64,000 nt of DNA, taken from the NCBI GenBank assembly GCA_951217055.1, contig OX578283.1:60889832-60953831 (forward strand), read 5' to 3'. The first letter of the stretch is position 1, and each line of letters starts with the position of its first letter. A model generated the notes under the pieces. It was not told the DNA's origin. It made no database searches and saw only the letters and a list, made by a program, of their open reading frames with translations. Below are positions 23,851 to 35,184 of the stretch, one piece after another. The DNA is from Gerris lacustris. Taxonomy: Eukaryota > Arthropoda > Insecta > Hemiptera > Gerridae. The position numbers and the translations under genes were made by a program.

Positions 23851-24737
23851 GAGTAGAAAAAGTTTATGCTGGTAAAATATGCTCAAATACTGACCAAATG
23901 TAAACTTAGGTTAACCAAATAGGTATCTCCCTCTAACTGCCTCGAACTATCGCTAGCCACCTTTCCCAAAAATCTTAAGCATTATTGCCCCAATATTTCT
24001 TTAATAATTACTAATTAAATCAGGTCAACCACAGTCATTTTATGTGTCAGACTCAATAAGGTGTTATTTCAAGATATTTTACTAAAGCATCTTACAGAAA
24101 GTCATAATCCATAAACAAAAAAACATCATTTACCATTTTGTTTATCAACAAATTTGTGGTATCAATATTTTGTTGTTTAATAATATTATAATTTAATTAT
24201 ACTGTAACAGTAACAAATAATTTATTTTAAAATTAACATTTAATAATTTGTATCAGGTGAAAAGTAATTATTTACTTTAAAAAAAATGTTACTGTAAAAC
24301 TCGTCAAATTATCGTAAAAAACATATTACTTAAGTTATTTTGTCAATTATTATTCCTAGATATTGTATTTAAAAAATTCAGGGTCAATTTTGTTTTTAAA
24401 AATTGAAGTAAACAAGAAAATTCAACCTTTATGGATTCATTTTTCATGTTTATAAATTTCTTTCTTCAAATTCAACTTCTTTAATTTTTTGTCTTAATCA
24501 ATTTATAAAAGTTTTTATAATAAATCTTTAATTAAAGCTCTGTTTAAGCATTAATTTATTGATTATACATCTTTAAACAGAGGTTTAAAAGGAAGATTAT
24601 AAAATAAAAACAATTTTCATTACTAAAAATTGAGAATTTGTTTTCCAAATAATAAGTTGAAAAAATATCTAAATATTCAGTTTATAGGAAAGGAGAAAGG
24701 AATGTTTTAAATTATGAGATTTTTTGTTTAACTTAGT

Positions 24738-25022
24738 TTAAGGGTGGCTATCATCCATAAATCCAGGATTTGCTCTATCTTTTCCCATTCCGTTAGTTTG
24801 TTTTGATGGTTTTTTAATATCATTTGCGGCATATTGGGCGGTTCCTTCGAGAGAAAGGGTTTCTTGTCTGCCGGAGTTCCTTACAAGACAGAAGGCGGAG
24901 AGAACGAGCAGCAGAGCACCGCAGATGAACAGGATGTATAGAAGAGCAGTCTTAGCCATGGGTGGAACAGTTGTAGCCAGATTCAACAGGTGAGTGACCT
25001 CTGGTGGCATACCACTAATACC
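24738..25022 (-). CDS. CD36-family last coding exon (second membrane helix and cytosolic tail)
   Basis: 285 bp, 94 codons plus TAA. It starts GISGMPPEV after gtttAG. Residues about 25-47 form a hydrophobic helix, the C-terminal membrane anchor, with Cys45 near its inner end (possible acylation site, inferred). The 47-residue tail is hydrophilic and ends FMDDSHP. This is longer than the very short tails of many vertebrate CD36 proteins and could carry sorting signals, but no dileucine or tyrosine motif is obvious beyond a QYAAN stretch. The 3' UTR runs into very AT-rich DNA with many AATAAA candidates, so the polyA site cannot be placed. Confidence 0.95.
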   Translation of the reverse strand, partial: GISGMPPEVTHLLNLATTVPPMAKTALLYILFICGALLLVLSAFCLVRNSGRQETLSLEGTAQYAANDIKKPSKQTNGMGKDRANPGFMDDSHP

Positions 25023-25239
25023 CTAAACATCACAAACAAAGAATTAAGGAAATTGAAACAGAAAAAAAAGAAGAAATATGCACATGGGGGGAAAAACCAT
25101 TAGGTGCCCAGCAAGCAAAATAAAATTGTAATTACAGATAGATTAGATAAGATATCTGGTTGATTGGAGGGGGAATTGAGGTGGGATATGCTATTGGTAC
25201 ATTTCACATCCAGAAAATCTGAATCTAAGGGTAAGAATA

Positions 25240-25458
25240 CAGTGGAGCCTGGTTGATAGCAGGGCAGGTCACATGTTACCTAGCTGGTTACCTAGCATGC
25301 AGTGGGCCACACACACATTACACCTTGTTTTTAGGTTCAGCGCCCACACTCGAGACTAATCTGCTACGCATAGAGCTATTTAGCAATCGAGGTAGGAATT
25401 GTCCAAGCTTGCTGCTATGCTTACTGCACCCAACCAGGTAACCTGCCAGGCTCCACTG
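25240..25458. mobile_element. 219-bp TIR element in an intron
   Basis: CAGTGGAGCCTGG at the left and the exact inverse CCAGGCTCCACTG at the right. Inner GGTTACCT words are also inverted. Lies in the last intron of the CD36-family gene. Confidence 0.75.
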
Positions 25459-25562
25459 TGTTCGTCCCCATGAAGAAGCACGGGTCAATTTTTTCGGCAC
25501 AATTAATAATTTTCACACAAAACTTGTCAACTTTTTCTGACTTTTTTATTATTTTTTTTATT

Positions 25563-25949
25563 CCAGGGGGCTTTTACACCCGAAGATGCAGGCCACTTAG
25601 GTGGGCCCATTGAACAAACCCGGTTAGGGACCGAAATCTTCACACACTAGTGTGACGATATGGTCGTTAACCATGACTCCCCTCCTGGTTGTAATACAAC
25701 CAGGAGTGTCATCATCATGGTTTCCAGCCCGAAACCTGGTGGTGCCACTCTTTCAAGGGGCTTCCCATTTGTTTAAACAATGCTGGGTGGACAGTGAGCA
25801 GGGGGCCTGTTCCGGGAATCGAACCCAGAGCTGCGGTCACCTCGGGAATCGAACCCAGAGCTGCGGTCACCTTCTGACCTGGCTCGATGCTGCATAACTT
25901 GCGTTATTGCACGGCAAGCACTCTAGCCTCCGAGTTACCCAGGCCCCCT
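25563..25949 (-). mobile_element. tRNA-related SINE-like element with duplicated B box
   Basis: On the minus strand it starts GGGGGCCTGGGTAACTCGGA + GGCTAGAGTGC (A-box-like). It then has GGGTTCGATTCCCG (B box) twice, because a 30-bp unit is duplicated exactly (25813-25842, 25843-25872). The ends AGGGGGC / GCCCCCT are also short inverted repeats, so a TIR element with tRNA-like content is an alternative. Confidence 0.6.
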
Positions 25950-26403
25950 CAACCTTAATTTCTACCATAATTATTCAATAAGTTTTTGTGTTTTGAGCAG
26001 TGGCGAGCAGTGCAATGAAGCAAAGGAAGCACTGCTTCAGTAAAATTTTGAAATTAAATGTAAAATTAATTTGTTCACATAATAAACTACAGCAAATGTG
26101 AAACACGATTCATGTAATTAAAAGATGTTTCATTTAAAAAGCAAGCTGTCCACGCAGCATATAAGTAACATAAACTTATGTTGTCTTGATGAAAATTTGT
26201 GTCCGATAGTAGCATAACCAGATCTGTTTTCAGATTTGACAATACAACAGAATTTTACTGTTTTGTTAATAAAGCATTAATGTATGCTGACTATAATGCT
26301 TTAAGTTGGGTGGAAACAGAGCTATGCTATTTTATTGAATTACCTTGTGTGATGTTTACTAAATATTTTATTTGTTACATAAAAATAAATAAAGTCTACT
26401 TAC

Positions 26404-26529
26404 ATCTTCAAACCAAATGATGGGGAAGACGAAGTCACGGAATTGGGCGACCTGCTTGATATCAGTTACTTGACTTACAGCGAGGTTGATCTGTACTCTA
26501 GCCTGGGCCCTCAGAGCTGTTCCCATTGT
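26404..26529 (-). CDS. CD36-family exon (membrane-proximal ectodomain)
   Basis: 126 bp, 42 codons, phase 0 both ends. It reads TMGTALRAQARVQINLAVSQ and ends FVFPIIWFED. The 'G.P/A..A.ARVQ.NL' and 'FP..WFE' blocks are conserved just outside the C-terminal membrane helix in this family. Acceptor is ttttAG and donor is GAT|GTAAGT. Confidence 0.96.
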
Positions 26530-26829
26530 CTAAAAATAAACATATTGATTTGTTAAAAAAATAATTACCTATTTAAAAAAAACAAAACATATAAACAACC
26601 TCCTTTCTCCCCGGAATTACTAGCAGGTAAATGGAGTGTACATGTATGTATCAATTGATAATAAATGGATCTATATATCCATCCATGGCAAACCTCAAGG
26701 TCAATTGCTAAAAAAGAGATATACATAGGCCAGCCTGGAGACAGACGCCTTTCTTAACCCTCAACACCTCCACAAGGTAGAATATGATGATATGAATATG
26801 ACAGTAACAATATAATAAATGAGGGTATG

Positions 26830-27520
26830 CAGTTCACTCGAAATAGAGAGTGGCATTATCTAGAGTATGAATCTCCCACTGGAAACTGAGTGGGTATTAA
26901 GAAAAGGTGTACAAACCTTCCACTGGTAACAGAGTGGTATTAAAAAATTGTGTATGAATCTTCCACTGGTAACAGAGTGGTATTAAAAAATTGTGTATGA
27001 ATCTTCCACTGGTAACAGAATGGAACTACCAAAATGAGTATGAATCTTCCACTGGTAACAGTAGGTATTACAAAAAGGTGTATGAATCTTCCACTGGTAA
27101 CAGAGGTATTACAAAAAGGTGAATGAATCTTCCCCTGGTAACAGAGGTATTACAAAAAGGTGTATGAATCTTCCTCTGGTGACAGAGGTATTACAAAAAG
27201 GTTTATGAATCTTCCACTGGTAACAGAGGTATTACAAAAAGGTGTATGAATCTTCCACTGGTAACAGAGGTATTACAAAAAGGTGAATGAATCTTCCCCT
27301 GGTAACAGAGGTATTACAAAAAGGTGTATGAATCTTCCACAGGTGACAGAGGTATTACAAAAATGTGTATGAATCTTCCACTGGTAACAGAGGTATTACA
27401 AAACGGTGTATGAACGTCCACTGGTAACAGAGGTATTACAAAAAGGTGTATGAATCTTCCACTTGTAACAGAGGTATTACAAAAAGGTGTATGAATCTTC
27501 CACTGATAACAGAGTGGTAT
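26830..27520 (+). repeat. 41-bp intronic minisatellite, about 15 copies
   Basis: Unit built on GTGTATGAATCTTCCACTGG + TAACAGAGGTATTACAAAAA. Spacing of the GGTATTAC word is 41 bp. Earlier copies (26880-27060) have variant lengths. In the intron between the 26529 and 29640 exons. Confidence 0.95.
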
Positions 27521-27779
27521 CATTAATTGGTTTATGGGGTATAACCAGTCAAAACATTTCACACATTTTTGAAAAAAAAGTGAAAAGATTTTGAAAGCGA
27601 TCCATTAGTTTAAAACGCTCAGTTTGTAAAACAACAGATCTATCGGTTCAAATCTGCTCCACCAAAAAAAGATCAGAATAGGGGGATTGTATTCATAATG
27701 CTCGAATGAACAGTTCGAGGAGATATCAGATTATTTTACTCTTTTCCACTTTTTTAGTTGTTTGTTTTTGTGAACTTCT

Positions 27780-27813
<34 letters not shown>

Positions 27814-28167
27814 GCAAAAACGTTTTGAAACAGAAGTTAATACTAAAAGGAACTTGCAAAAAACTTGAAGATAAGAAATGCCAAAATTCGTAGGAATATA
27901 AGTGTAACATTAAAGTAATATTACTCATGACGTCGTAGTAATGAGGTATCGAAAAAATATTTTGATCCCCTGTATTTTTTGTTGGGTGAACATGTATCAT
28001 TTTAAAAACAAATCCAAACACTAGCAAGGTTAATAATATCTATAAATAGTCATAAAATCTAATATAAATATCTATTTTTTTAATATTATGATTATTTCAT
28101 TTCCTAATTTCGTAAATGCTTTTTTCCATTTGACCATTTTCTCTAAATTTACAGTATTCTACCATAA

Positions 28168-28202
28168 CACTGAAGAAGCCCAGGTTCCCTAGGCGAAAGC
28201 TT
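28168..28202 (+). other. CTGAAGAAG-hairpin-GCGAAAGC motif
   Basis: ACTGAAGAAGCCCAGGTTCC then CTAGGCGAAAGC. The GCCCAGG/CCTAGGC stem is 7 bp with one mismatch. Followed by an A-rich tail (28207-28225). Confidence 0.5.
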
Positions 28203-28749
28203 TGTAAAATAAAATAAAAAAAAGAAATTAAAAAGGACTTTCATTCCAACCAACACCTAACTCTACATTATGATTATTATATAACACATTATAAAATTAA
28301 TATAAATAAATAAATGTAATAGTTAACCAAAATATAAACTTATAATTAAATGGTCCAAAAAGAAGAGAGAAAAAAAACAAAAAAAACCATAAGGTAAGCA
28401 ACTAAAATTAATTTACATACGGGTTGCTGTCCACTCCAAGGTCAGCTTTAATAAGAAAGGATAATATTAGGATATTATTTCAAGGCTAACTAATAACACG
28501 AGGAAATATTTATAAATAAACATATAAAAGAGCAATATAAAATTAAACTATACATTCCTATTTTTTTAAAGGTAATTCTTAACGATTCAGCTGATTGAAA
28601 TTGAATAATAACACTGTTCTGGGAAATTTAACAAACTTTCGGGCCCCAAGAAAATTTAATCTGATCATTATGTTTACGAGGTTATTGAATCCGAATCTGA
28701 AGTCAAAATTTCTCCTATACGTACAGGTTTGGAAAAATTATGTTTTTGG

Positions 28750-28916
28750 CAGGGCCGTCCCTAGGGGGGGTCAACCGGGTCAAGCTAACCCGGGCGCCAC
28801 GTCTAGGGGGCGCCGCCAGGCCCCCTTCTTAACTACTAGGTGAATTTGGCAATAAGGGGGGGGGGGCGCCAAAAATGACTTTGACCCGGGCGCCTAAACC
28901 CCTAGGGACGGCCCTG
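28750..28916. mobile_element. hAT-type MITE, 167 bp, 8-bp target duplication
   Basis: Perfect 18-bp TIR CAGGGCCGTCCCTAGGGG and its inverse, flanked by GTTTTTGG at 28742-28749 and 28917-28924. GC-rich and intronic. Confidence 0.93.
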
Positions 28917-29006
28917 GTTTTTGGGGTTTTTCGACCCAATTTTTCGCCCAATTAAATTTAGTAAAAATAAATAAATATTGGTCGTTTGAATATCTTCAAA
29001 CCATGA

Positions 29007-29318
29007 AGAACACGAATCTAAATTTGAAAAAATCTGCTGACCTTACTTTTTTAAGAAAATTGAAAGAAAAAAAATATATTTTTAGTATTCCCCCCCCCCC
29101 AATGTTTCTTGTGCGCCCTCCTCCCTCGATCACATAAATTGTAAAAATCAGAAAAAATACAAAACATTGGTTATATAACTGAAAAATTAAAAGAAATACA
29201 AAGACTCAATATCAGGAAAAATAAAAAAAAATAAAAAATGTTATTCTTATTTTTCAATTTTCTTAAAAAAGTAAGGTCAGCAGATTTTTTGACTTTAGAT
29301 TCGTGTTCTCTATCGTTT
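29007..29318. repeat. Inverted repeat, about 55-bp arms
   Basis: CACGAATCTAAATTTGAAAA... AAATCTGCTGACCTTACTTT (29010-29062) returns inverted at 29255-29312. A 12-base C run (29089-29100) lies in the loop. Probably the ends of a decayed element. Confidence 0.8.
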
Positions 29319-29639
29319 GAAGAATACTACATTCCCTGCATTAAGAGTGAAATAATTATTATCTGAATATGACATTTATATAGCCGCATACTTAAATCAT
29401 TAAACCAGCTAAAGAGCATGTAAAACTTAAAAGATGCAAGATACACAAGTAAAGTTGTTTTATGGGAGGCAAATAAAACACGGTTTTAATGAAACACAAG
29501 AAAAAAGAAGAAATCTATATTCAAGAAACCTTAAAACCAACAACATTTCTAATTTTTATTAACTTCTCAGATTAGATTATTAGTTAGTAGAATTGAGTTT
29601 ATTAAATATAAGTTTTAATTAAGTTAAAATGAAACTTAC

Positions 29640-29761
29640 AGGTTGGATATCAACCCAGAATCCGTGCTTCTCAGGATCAGGTTCTGAAATTCCTTCAACG
29701 GCTTCTCTCAGCTTAGGATCGGCAAGGTAGAAATGAGGGAAGGATAGCAGTACGGGAGAGT
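29640..29761 (-). CDS. CD36-family exon (SFPHFY ... GFWVDIQP)
   Basis: 122 bp: two bases completing a split Asp, then 40 codons. SPVLLSFPHFYLADP and HGFWVDIQP are the conserved strand blocks preceding the second membrane helix in CD36/SCARB proteins. Acceptor is gtttAG and donor is CCT|GTAAG. The introns on both sides, about 3.1 kb each, carry hAT and pogo-like insertions. Confidence 0.96.
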
Positions 29762-29934
29762 CTAAACAAGAAAAATTCATATATTAACACAACAATAATT
29801 ACAAAAAAGTCAAGATAAAAAATTATCATTATATGTTAATGAACGTAGAGGAATAAAAAATAATTTAAAAATACACTAGAACTTTCAGTAGGATTTCTGG
29901 CTTGTTAGGATTATAAGGGTTCCTGCTCTGAATA

Positions 29935-30334
29935 CAGTAGAACCTCGCTTACACGACCCTCAATAACACGACAACCTCAATTACAAGTGCTATTTTCAAA
30001 TCCCCTTGAGATTGACATAACACATAATGTTAAATTAACCTCTATAACGCAACTATTATTATCCAAACAACCTCAATAACACAGATTTTGTCTAATTCAC
30101 AACGTAACTCAGAACCTCTATAACAAGTCGTTTTGAGAAGACAATCTCTATAACGCGACTCTACACAGGAATGGATCGACCTTGAACAAGTCTAAACTTG
30201 AAAATCCCGCCCTTAACCTCGATAACACGACTGATAACCAAAATAACCTTCATAACACGACCCTCAACAAAAAGAGCACCTCGATAACAAGACTGTTTCC
30301 CTAATCCCCTTGAGACACTTCTTATCAAGGTTCT
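29935..30334. mobile_element. Pogo/Tigger-like MITE, right TIR decayed
   Basis: TA-CAGTAGAACCTCGCTTACAC at the left; the right end TATCAAGGTTCT is truncated. The interior repeats ATAACACGAC/ATAACGCGAC words at loose intervals. Near-identical to 50844-51250, so amplification is fairly recent. Confidence 0.8.
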
Positions 30335-30659
30335 AAAATGTACAAAATTGTTTCCGGAATAGAATTCCTACATTCCAAAATGAGGAATTTATGTTAAAAA
30401 AAAGATATCAAGAATAATTATGAATAAGTTAGAACATCAACAAATATTTTTTTAAGAAAATAAAAAACTTTTTTCACCACTGCCTAGAACTAAAGGCAGC
30501 AGAACAAACACAGTAGAACCCAATAGGGTGAGCTTCTATAAAATATGTTACATGAACAAGAACAATTTTTTACTTGTATACAGGTATTAGCGTGCCAAAA
30601 AGTGTCTGACTAACATCAAGCTAGAATTTTGTGTACAAGTTAATCTTTAAGGGCCTTTT

Positions 30660-30885
30660 AAGATTATATGGTCGGCTAAGTTCGTCTGCGGGACATAGCT
30701 TGGCAATAAGCATCTGAAAAAAAAAAGGCGGAGATCGGCCCTGTACCGCAAATTATGGTGGACAATGTGATTTTCATGATCCTAAGTACAAAATTAATTA
30801 GTAGACCGAAAATCAAGTTGATGTTAGTTTGCCACTTGATTAGGGTGACCATAAGTAAGTTTGTCCGAAACGGGACAAAGAAATA

Positions 30886-30922
<37 letters not shown>

Positions 30923-31520
30923 TGAGATAAAAAATCACTGCATATTTTTACAGGCAAATTTTTATTTTAATTTTCACAAAATTAAAGTAAGAAGTAAAAT
31001 ACGAAACAATTTAGTAAAAATTTTTTACTCTCAATAGTCAGAACTAATAATAATTTTTATAAAAATTTAAAAAAAAGTGAAAAAACTACTATGGTAAAAT
31101 AACATAAAAATAGGAAGGTAAGAATTACATATATCTTGAAATTCCCGATTTTAAAATATTAGGAACTTTTTAAAAATATCAGTAAACCTAGAATTCAAGG
31201 CGGATTTTTTTTCTCCAATTTTAAAGTATTTAAAGCCGAAGAAGTTTGGCTTAAATTCGAATTACGGTAGTGACGAATCATCTGAATCGATAATAACTTT
31301 AAATTGATAATTACTACAATTGAATAAATATTTACTAACATTGAAAACGTCTCATGGCGTACGGGACAGTTTTTCATTTTATCCAGATCTTCTGGATAAA
31401 ATGTCCCTTTTCCCGAAAACGGGACATTTTTGGAAACCGTCGGGACGCCTTCAAAAGATTAAAAAAACGGGACTGTCCCGGCCAAAACGGGACGTATGGT
31501 CACCCTACACTTGATATGTG
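30660..31520 (-). mobile_element. Family H element (inverted), split by a hAT-like insertion
   Basis: TAAGTTCGTCTGCGGGACAT, GTGGACAATGTGATTTTCAT and ATCAAGTTGATGTTAGTTTG match 16340-16625 in reverse. Interrupted at CACTTGAT by the 30841-31507 element. Confidence 0.65.
30841..31507. mobile_element. hAT-like element, 667 bp, 8-bp target duplication
   Basis: TAGGGTGACCATAAGT and inverse ACGTATGGTCACCCTA (16-bp TIR, one mismatch). Flanked by exact CACTTGAT (30833-30840, 31508-31515). Carries a pure G run of about 25 (30891-30916). No transposase ORF. Confidence 0.88.
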
Positions 31521-32358
31521 GGGACTTTGATTTGGAGAAATATTTAAATAACTAACTTTAACTTGGGGTAAGTTACAGAGAGGTAAGCTTAAACTATCTG
31601 TTGTGTAACTATCTACATTAAGAGTAGAAGGGAAGGCAAAAGAGCTCATTGAGAGTGTGGATTGAGTGGTTTAAGGTATGCAGGGATGTTGAAAGAAATA
31701 CAAAAATTAGAGACTAGGTTTTGCAAAAGATAGATTCAATAGATTTCGGTCAAGGATCATTTTAAGTATGCACAGTGTATTGCATCTAACTAAAAATACC
31801 AACTAATAAATAAATAGAACAAAAATTCCAACCGTTGAATTTAAAAATTAAGTGACGTCAGCTTTCGTAATAGGATAATTTGAAACAATGGATTAATTTA
31901 CATAGTTTTTCAGATTTGTTTCACTAAACAATACCTATATTGTCACCATTTTGAACTAAGGTATAATAAAATATTCAAATTATATAAGATTGTGTACAGG
32001 TTTACATCACACCTCAATAAACAGTACTTTAACTTAGAGGATACAATTATTAAAAAGCACAAGAGATCTGAGTGCCAAAGAGGCTTAAAATAATTTCCAT
32101 TGATCACTCCATAAAATTAAAGTCTGTGCCAAAAGAGGAATTTTAAAATCCTGAGCTCTCATTGGCTGTTATCAAACTAAAACTTGTTTAGCAAAAACTT
32201 TACAAGTCAAAAATAATCTGGATTGAATTTCCCGAGTGGCGAAACAAAATCCTCTCTCTTTAATAATCACAGTAATAGATCTAAATGGCTTAGGTCGATA
32301 TACCAGCAATTAAATTAATGCAATGTAAATAAGTGTATGCGTAAATATGATTTGGTAA
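31520..32358. other. Intronic, nothing recognised
   Basis: AT-rich, no element ends identified. Confidence 0.5.
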
Positions 32359-32360
32359 TA

Positions 32361-32683
32361 CAGTGGAACCTCGATAATTCGGACTAATTGGGACTAGACA
32401 CTGTGCGAATTACCGATTTGTCCAAATTTTCGAATATGCTGTAAAACAACTTTTTCGCAGATGAGAGGACCTGATAAAGGTGCGCCTGAGCTTCTACTTT
32501 GGGTAAACCATATGTACATCGCATCTTCTAAAGGGTATCATTTGCCGTTCGTAACGTTTTCCGGTTTTTTGACCCCTCTTCAGAATATAGCTTTGACACG
32601 TATCGCAGTATGCTATCTCGTTTTCGTTTTAGATGACCCCACACCATACTTTTTTGCAAGAGATGTCCCACTTTCAACCTTTC

Positions 32684-32714
<31 letters not shown>

Positions 32715-32803
32715 TAGAATTTCTAGTTATTAAATTTTTCAGTAGGCAGTCCAGATTTTCGAGGCTCCGGATTTTCGAGGTCTGAATTATCAAGGTTCTA
32801 CTG
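32361..32803. mobile_element. Pogo/Tigger-like element, 443 bp, TA target duplication
   Basis: TA|CAGTGGAACCTCGATAATTC at the left and GAATTATCAAGGTTCTACTG|TA at the right. TIR about 20 bp with few mismatches. Contains a T run (32688-32713). Confidence 0.85.
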
Positions 32804-32953
32804 TATATAGATCTATCAATCTACATATATCTAAATCTAATTATGTGGTATGGTGATTTGATTGGCTTGTCTGTGGTAGTCAACAGGAACAAAAATAAAC
32901 TAAAAAAATGGTATAGTGTTTTATCAAGAATTTTAACCGAAACTTAATCATAC

Positions 32954-33120
32954 CATATTGACAAAGAGATACATTGAAGAGACCGTCGGGAGCACAAGGA
33001 GGACCTGAAGGACAGAAGCAGTCGTTGTAGGGGTTCTTATCACTAGAAGCAAAAACATCTTCAGGAGGAGAGAATCTGTAGCCCAATACGTTGCCAGGAG
33101 TATCGACTTCTTCTTTAAAC
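32954..33120 (-). CDS. CD36-family exon (cysteine-rich disulfide loop)
   Basis: 167 bp: one base completing the split Lys, 55 codons, and a final G. Sequence GYRFSPPEDVFAS is the family's 'YRF..P..VFA' signature. It is followed by four cysteines at exon residues 34, 36, 42 and 53 (NDCFCPSGPPC, then NVSLC). With the two in the previous exon these make the full set of six that form three disulfides in this family. An NVS sequon lies next to the last Cys. Acceptor is tttcAG and donor is TATG|GTATGA. Confidence 0.96.
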
Positions 33121-33289
33121 CTGAAACATAATATTCATCAAATTAATTCACTTATCAAAGAGAACTAATCACTTCTAATCTCATTATTTTTTTTTATAGA
33201 AATGTTTTGTCTCCTTCTATAGGTATTTACAAGTAAAAAAGCTCTCCAAAAATTTGCAAAATTTTCTCTCCAATTAAGCCTTTAGATTT

Positions 33290-33550
33290 TTACTTTTCCA
33301 TAACTTAAAGGAAAAGTATTGTTGTCACCCAAAAAATCTGAAACCGAGATTTCAACAGAAATTATCCGTTTTGGGTGTTTTTAAGACGATTTGAGTGGTT
33401 TGTAGCTGGATGTCTGTCATGCATAACTCCCACAGTTTTCAGTTTTCAAGCTGGAGAGTTAAAACTTGGTACAAATATCCATTCTCACACGCAGTTGTGC
33501 TGCCTGGACAATCGTAAATTTGTGACGTCATTAACTCATTATGCTGGAGT
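33290..33550 (+). mobile_element. Distant relative of family A
   Basis: Palindromic start TTTTCCATAACTTAAAGGAA, then GAGATTTCAACAGAAATTAT + CCGTTTTGGGTG, parallel in order to family A's GAGATTTTGATGGATTTACA + CGTTTTGAGG. The right end is lost at the junction with family F. Confidence 0.45.
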
Positions 33551-33960
33551 CTGTCCGTTGGTTGTTTCAATTCATGAACTACTATAGTTAGGAACATGAA
33601 ATTCGGCACACAGGTGCATTTAGGCATTTGTGACGACCGGACACTTTTTCGATTTTTCACACTTAATATTTTCAATATGGCGGCCACCATGACATGTTAT
33701 GTCAAATTAAAGGTCTTGAAATCTAGAAAAAGAATATGCAACTATTAAAATTTCACACTTAATATTTTCAAGATGGCAGCCAAAATGGCGTGCGACTAAA
33801 AAAGTGTTTAGTCACCATGACATGTTATACATCAATGTAAAGGTCTTGAAGTGTAAAAAAAGAATATGCAACTATTACACTAAATAATTTTAACTTAATC
33901 GTACAGAAACCGGTGATTATTGCTTCACATACGTGAAGCGCGCTCTTACTTGTTTATTTT
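33550..33960 (+). mobile_element. Family F element
   Basis: CTGTCCGTTGGTTGTTTCAA, AACATGAAATTCGGCACACA, ATGGCGGC blocks and GTACAGAAACCGGTGATTAT match 39170-39515. One internal block (CATGACATGTTAT...AAAGGTCTTGAA) is duplicated here (33688-33720, 33815-33850). Confidence 0.7.
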
Positions 33961-33964
33961 TATG

Positions 33965-34455
33965 TAGGAAAGTTTGTTTACATTTTTATTTTTTAGTATT
34001 AAACCCTTAATATATATTATTTTTTATTAATTCATTCTTAACACTGCATGTTGAGTTATTTCAGATGTTTTTATTTCAAAAAATCCATTGTGTACAAAAT
34101 CCTCTTTCCAGTGTCAAATTGTCATGGCTTGATATTTAAAATTTTACAATCTACAAGTTGACATCTATACAAGTTGAAATATAGCTCTTATCTTCCTCTT
34201 TTTATATTGATATGCTCTTTCTTAGTAGAACAACATAGCCTTCCATTTTGAACAACTCAGAACAAAACCTTATTTTACAGGTAAGAAATAAAAAATTGCA
34301 GTACTAGAAATATTTTACAAGTTTATAAGTTCTGAAGCATTAAGTTGGGACGTAATTATACTATTAAAAACAGTAACCGACAATTAAAAATTTCTCATAA
34401 CTATAATTATAAAAAACTTAAGTGAAGTAAGTACAACTATTAAACTAAATGATAC
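33965..34455. other. Intronic, nothing recognised
   Basis: AT-rich, unique in the window. Confidence 0.5.
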
Positions 34456-34459
34456 TCAC

Positions 34460-34686
34460 TTAAGAGGGAGACGTCTACAGAGATCCTTGTCGAATACATA
34501 GAGGGTCGTGTTAGGAGTGATATGAGGTGGGAAGATGGATCCATCGCTTCCCTCTAGTCTGTTACACTCTTCTGTCTTAAAATGAGGTAAATGAGAAATT
34601 CCGTTGACTTTATCCACCAAACCATACTTAGTGATGTCATTGGCACCAGTAAACATTGTAATGATGTCCTTAGAAGTTCCATTTTT
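34460..34686 (-). CDS. CD36-family exon (FTGA / SIFPP block, first two loop cysteines)
   Basis: 227 bp: 75 codons plus two bases (AA) that join a G from the next exon to make Lys. It starts KNGTSKDIITMFTGANDI after ttgcAG and carries the diagnostic NGISHLP, ECNRLEGSDGSIFPP and YVFDKDLCRRLPL motifs. Cys at exon residues 41 and 70 match the first two of the six conserved ectodomain cysteines. N-glycosylation sequons are at NGT (2-4) and NTT (59-61). Donor is AA|GTGAGT, a perfect consensus. Confidence 0.96.
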
Positions 34687-35184
34687 CTGCAAAATTATAT
34701 TTATATAATGAATTCAATTTTAAAAAAAAATAATAAGCAAGTGTAAAATATAAAAGTTGCAATATTTTGTATATTTCATAGCATTACATTTGTACAACTC
34801 AGAACCAAACCTGATTTAATTCTTCATATTTCAAAACATGTAACCCTGTTAACGGTAGTACCCGAAATCTAAATAAAAAGGTTTGAGAGAGAGATGGTGG
34901 TGGTTTAATGGGTGTGTAAAATGAGAATTTCCTAGTCAGAACTGCAAGTCCCTGTTAATATTAATTTTTACCAGCCAAAACTAGTTTTGACTGAAATGAA
35001 TTAGTTAAAAGTGTTTTGACGCAACCACAGATATATGTCTTACTATTGGAGCTCAGTTGAATATTACAAGAGAACAATGATACAGAGTTTGTAAACTCCA
35101 TCATAAAGAAACTGACTGTTTTGTAGTCTAAACACCAAGAAACAGTCAAAGTCAAAACATGCTTGCCTCATGAACGCATGGTAC

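Noticed and set aside
24975..25010. Starting the last CD36-family exon at the internal Met (25010)
   Set aside because: The in-frame GISG residues upstream to the AG at 25024-25023 continue the family alignment and give correct phase, so the Met is internal.
26880..27520. CRISPR-like regular spacing (41-bp array; also 21-, 75- and 118-bp arrays)
   Set aside because: Whole units repeat with no variable spacers, in a eukaryotic intron or intergenic DNA.
32461..32733. 90-codon ORF starting MRGPDKGAPELLLW
   Set aside because: Lies wholly inside a TIR-bounded pogo-like non-autonomous element and runs into a T run. No transposase motif.
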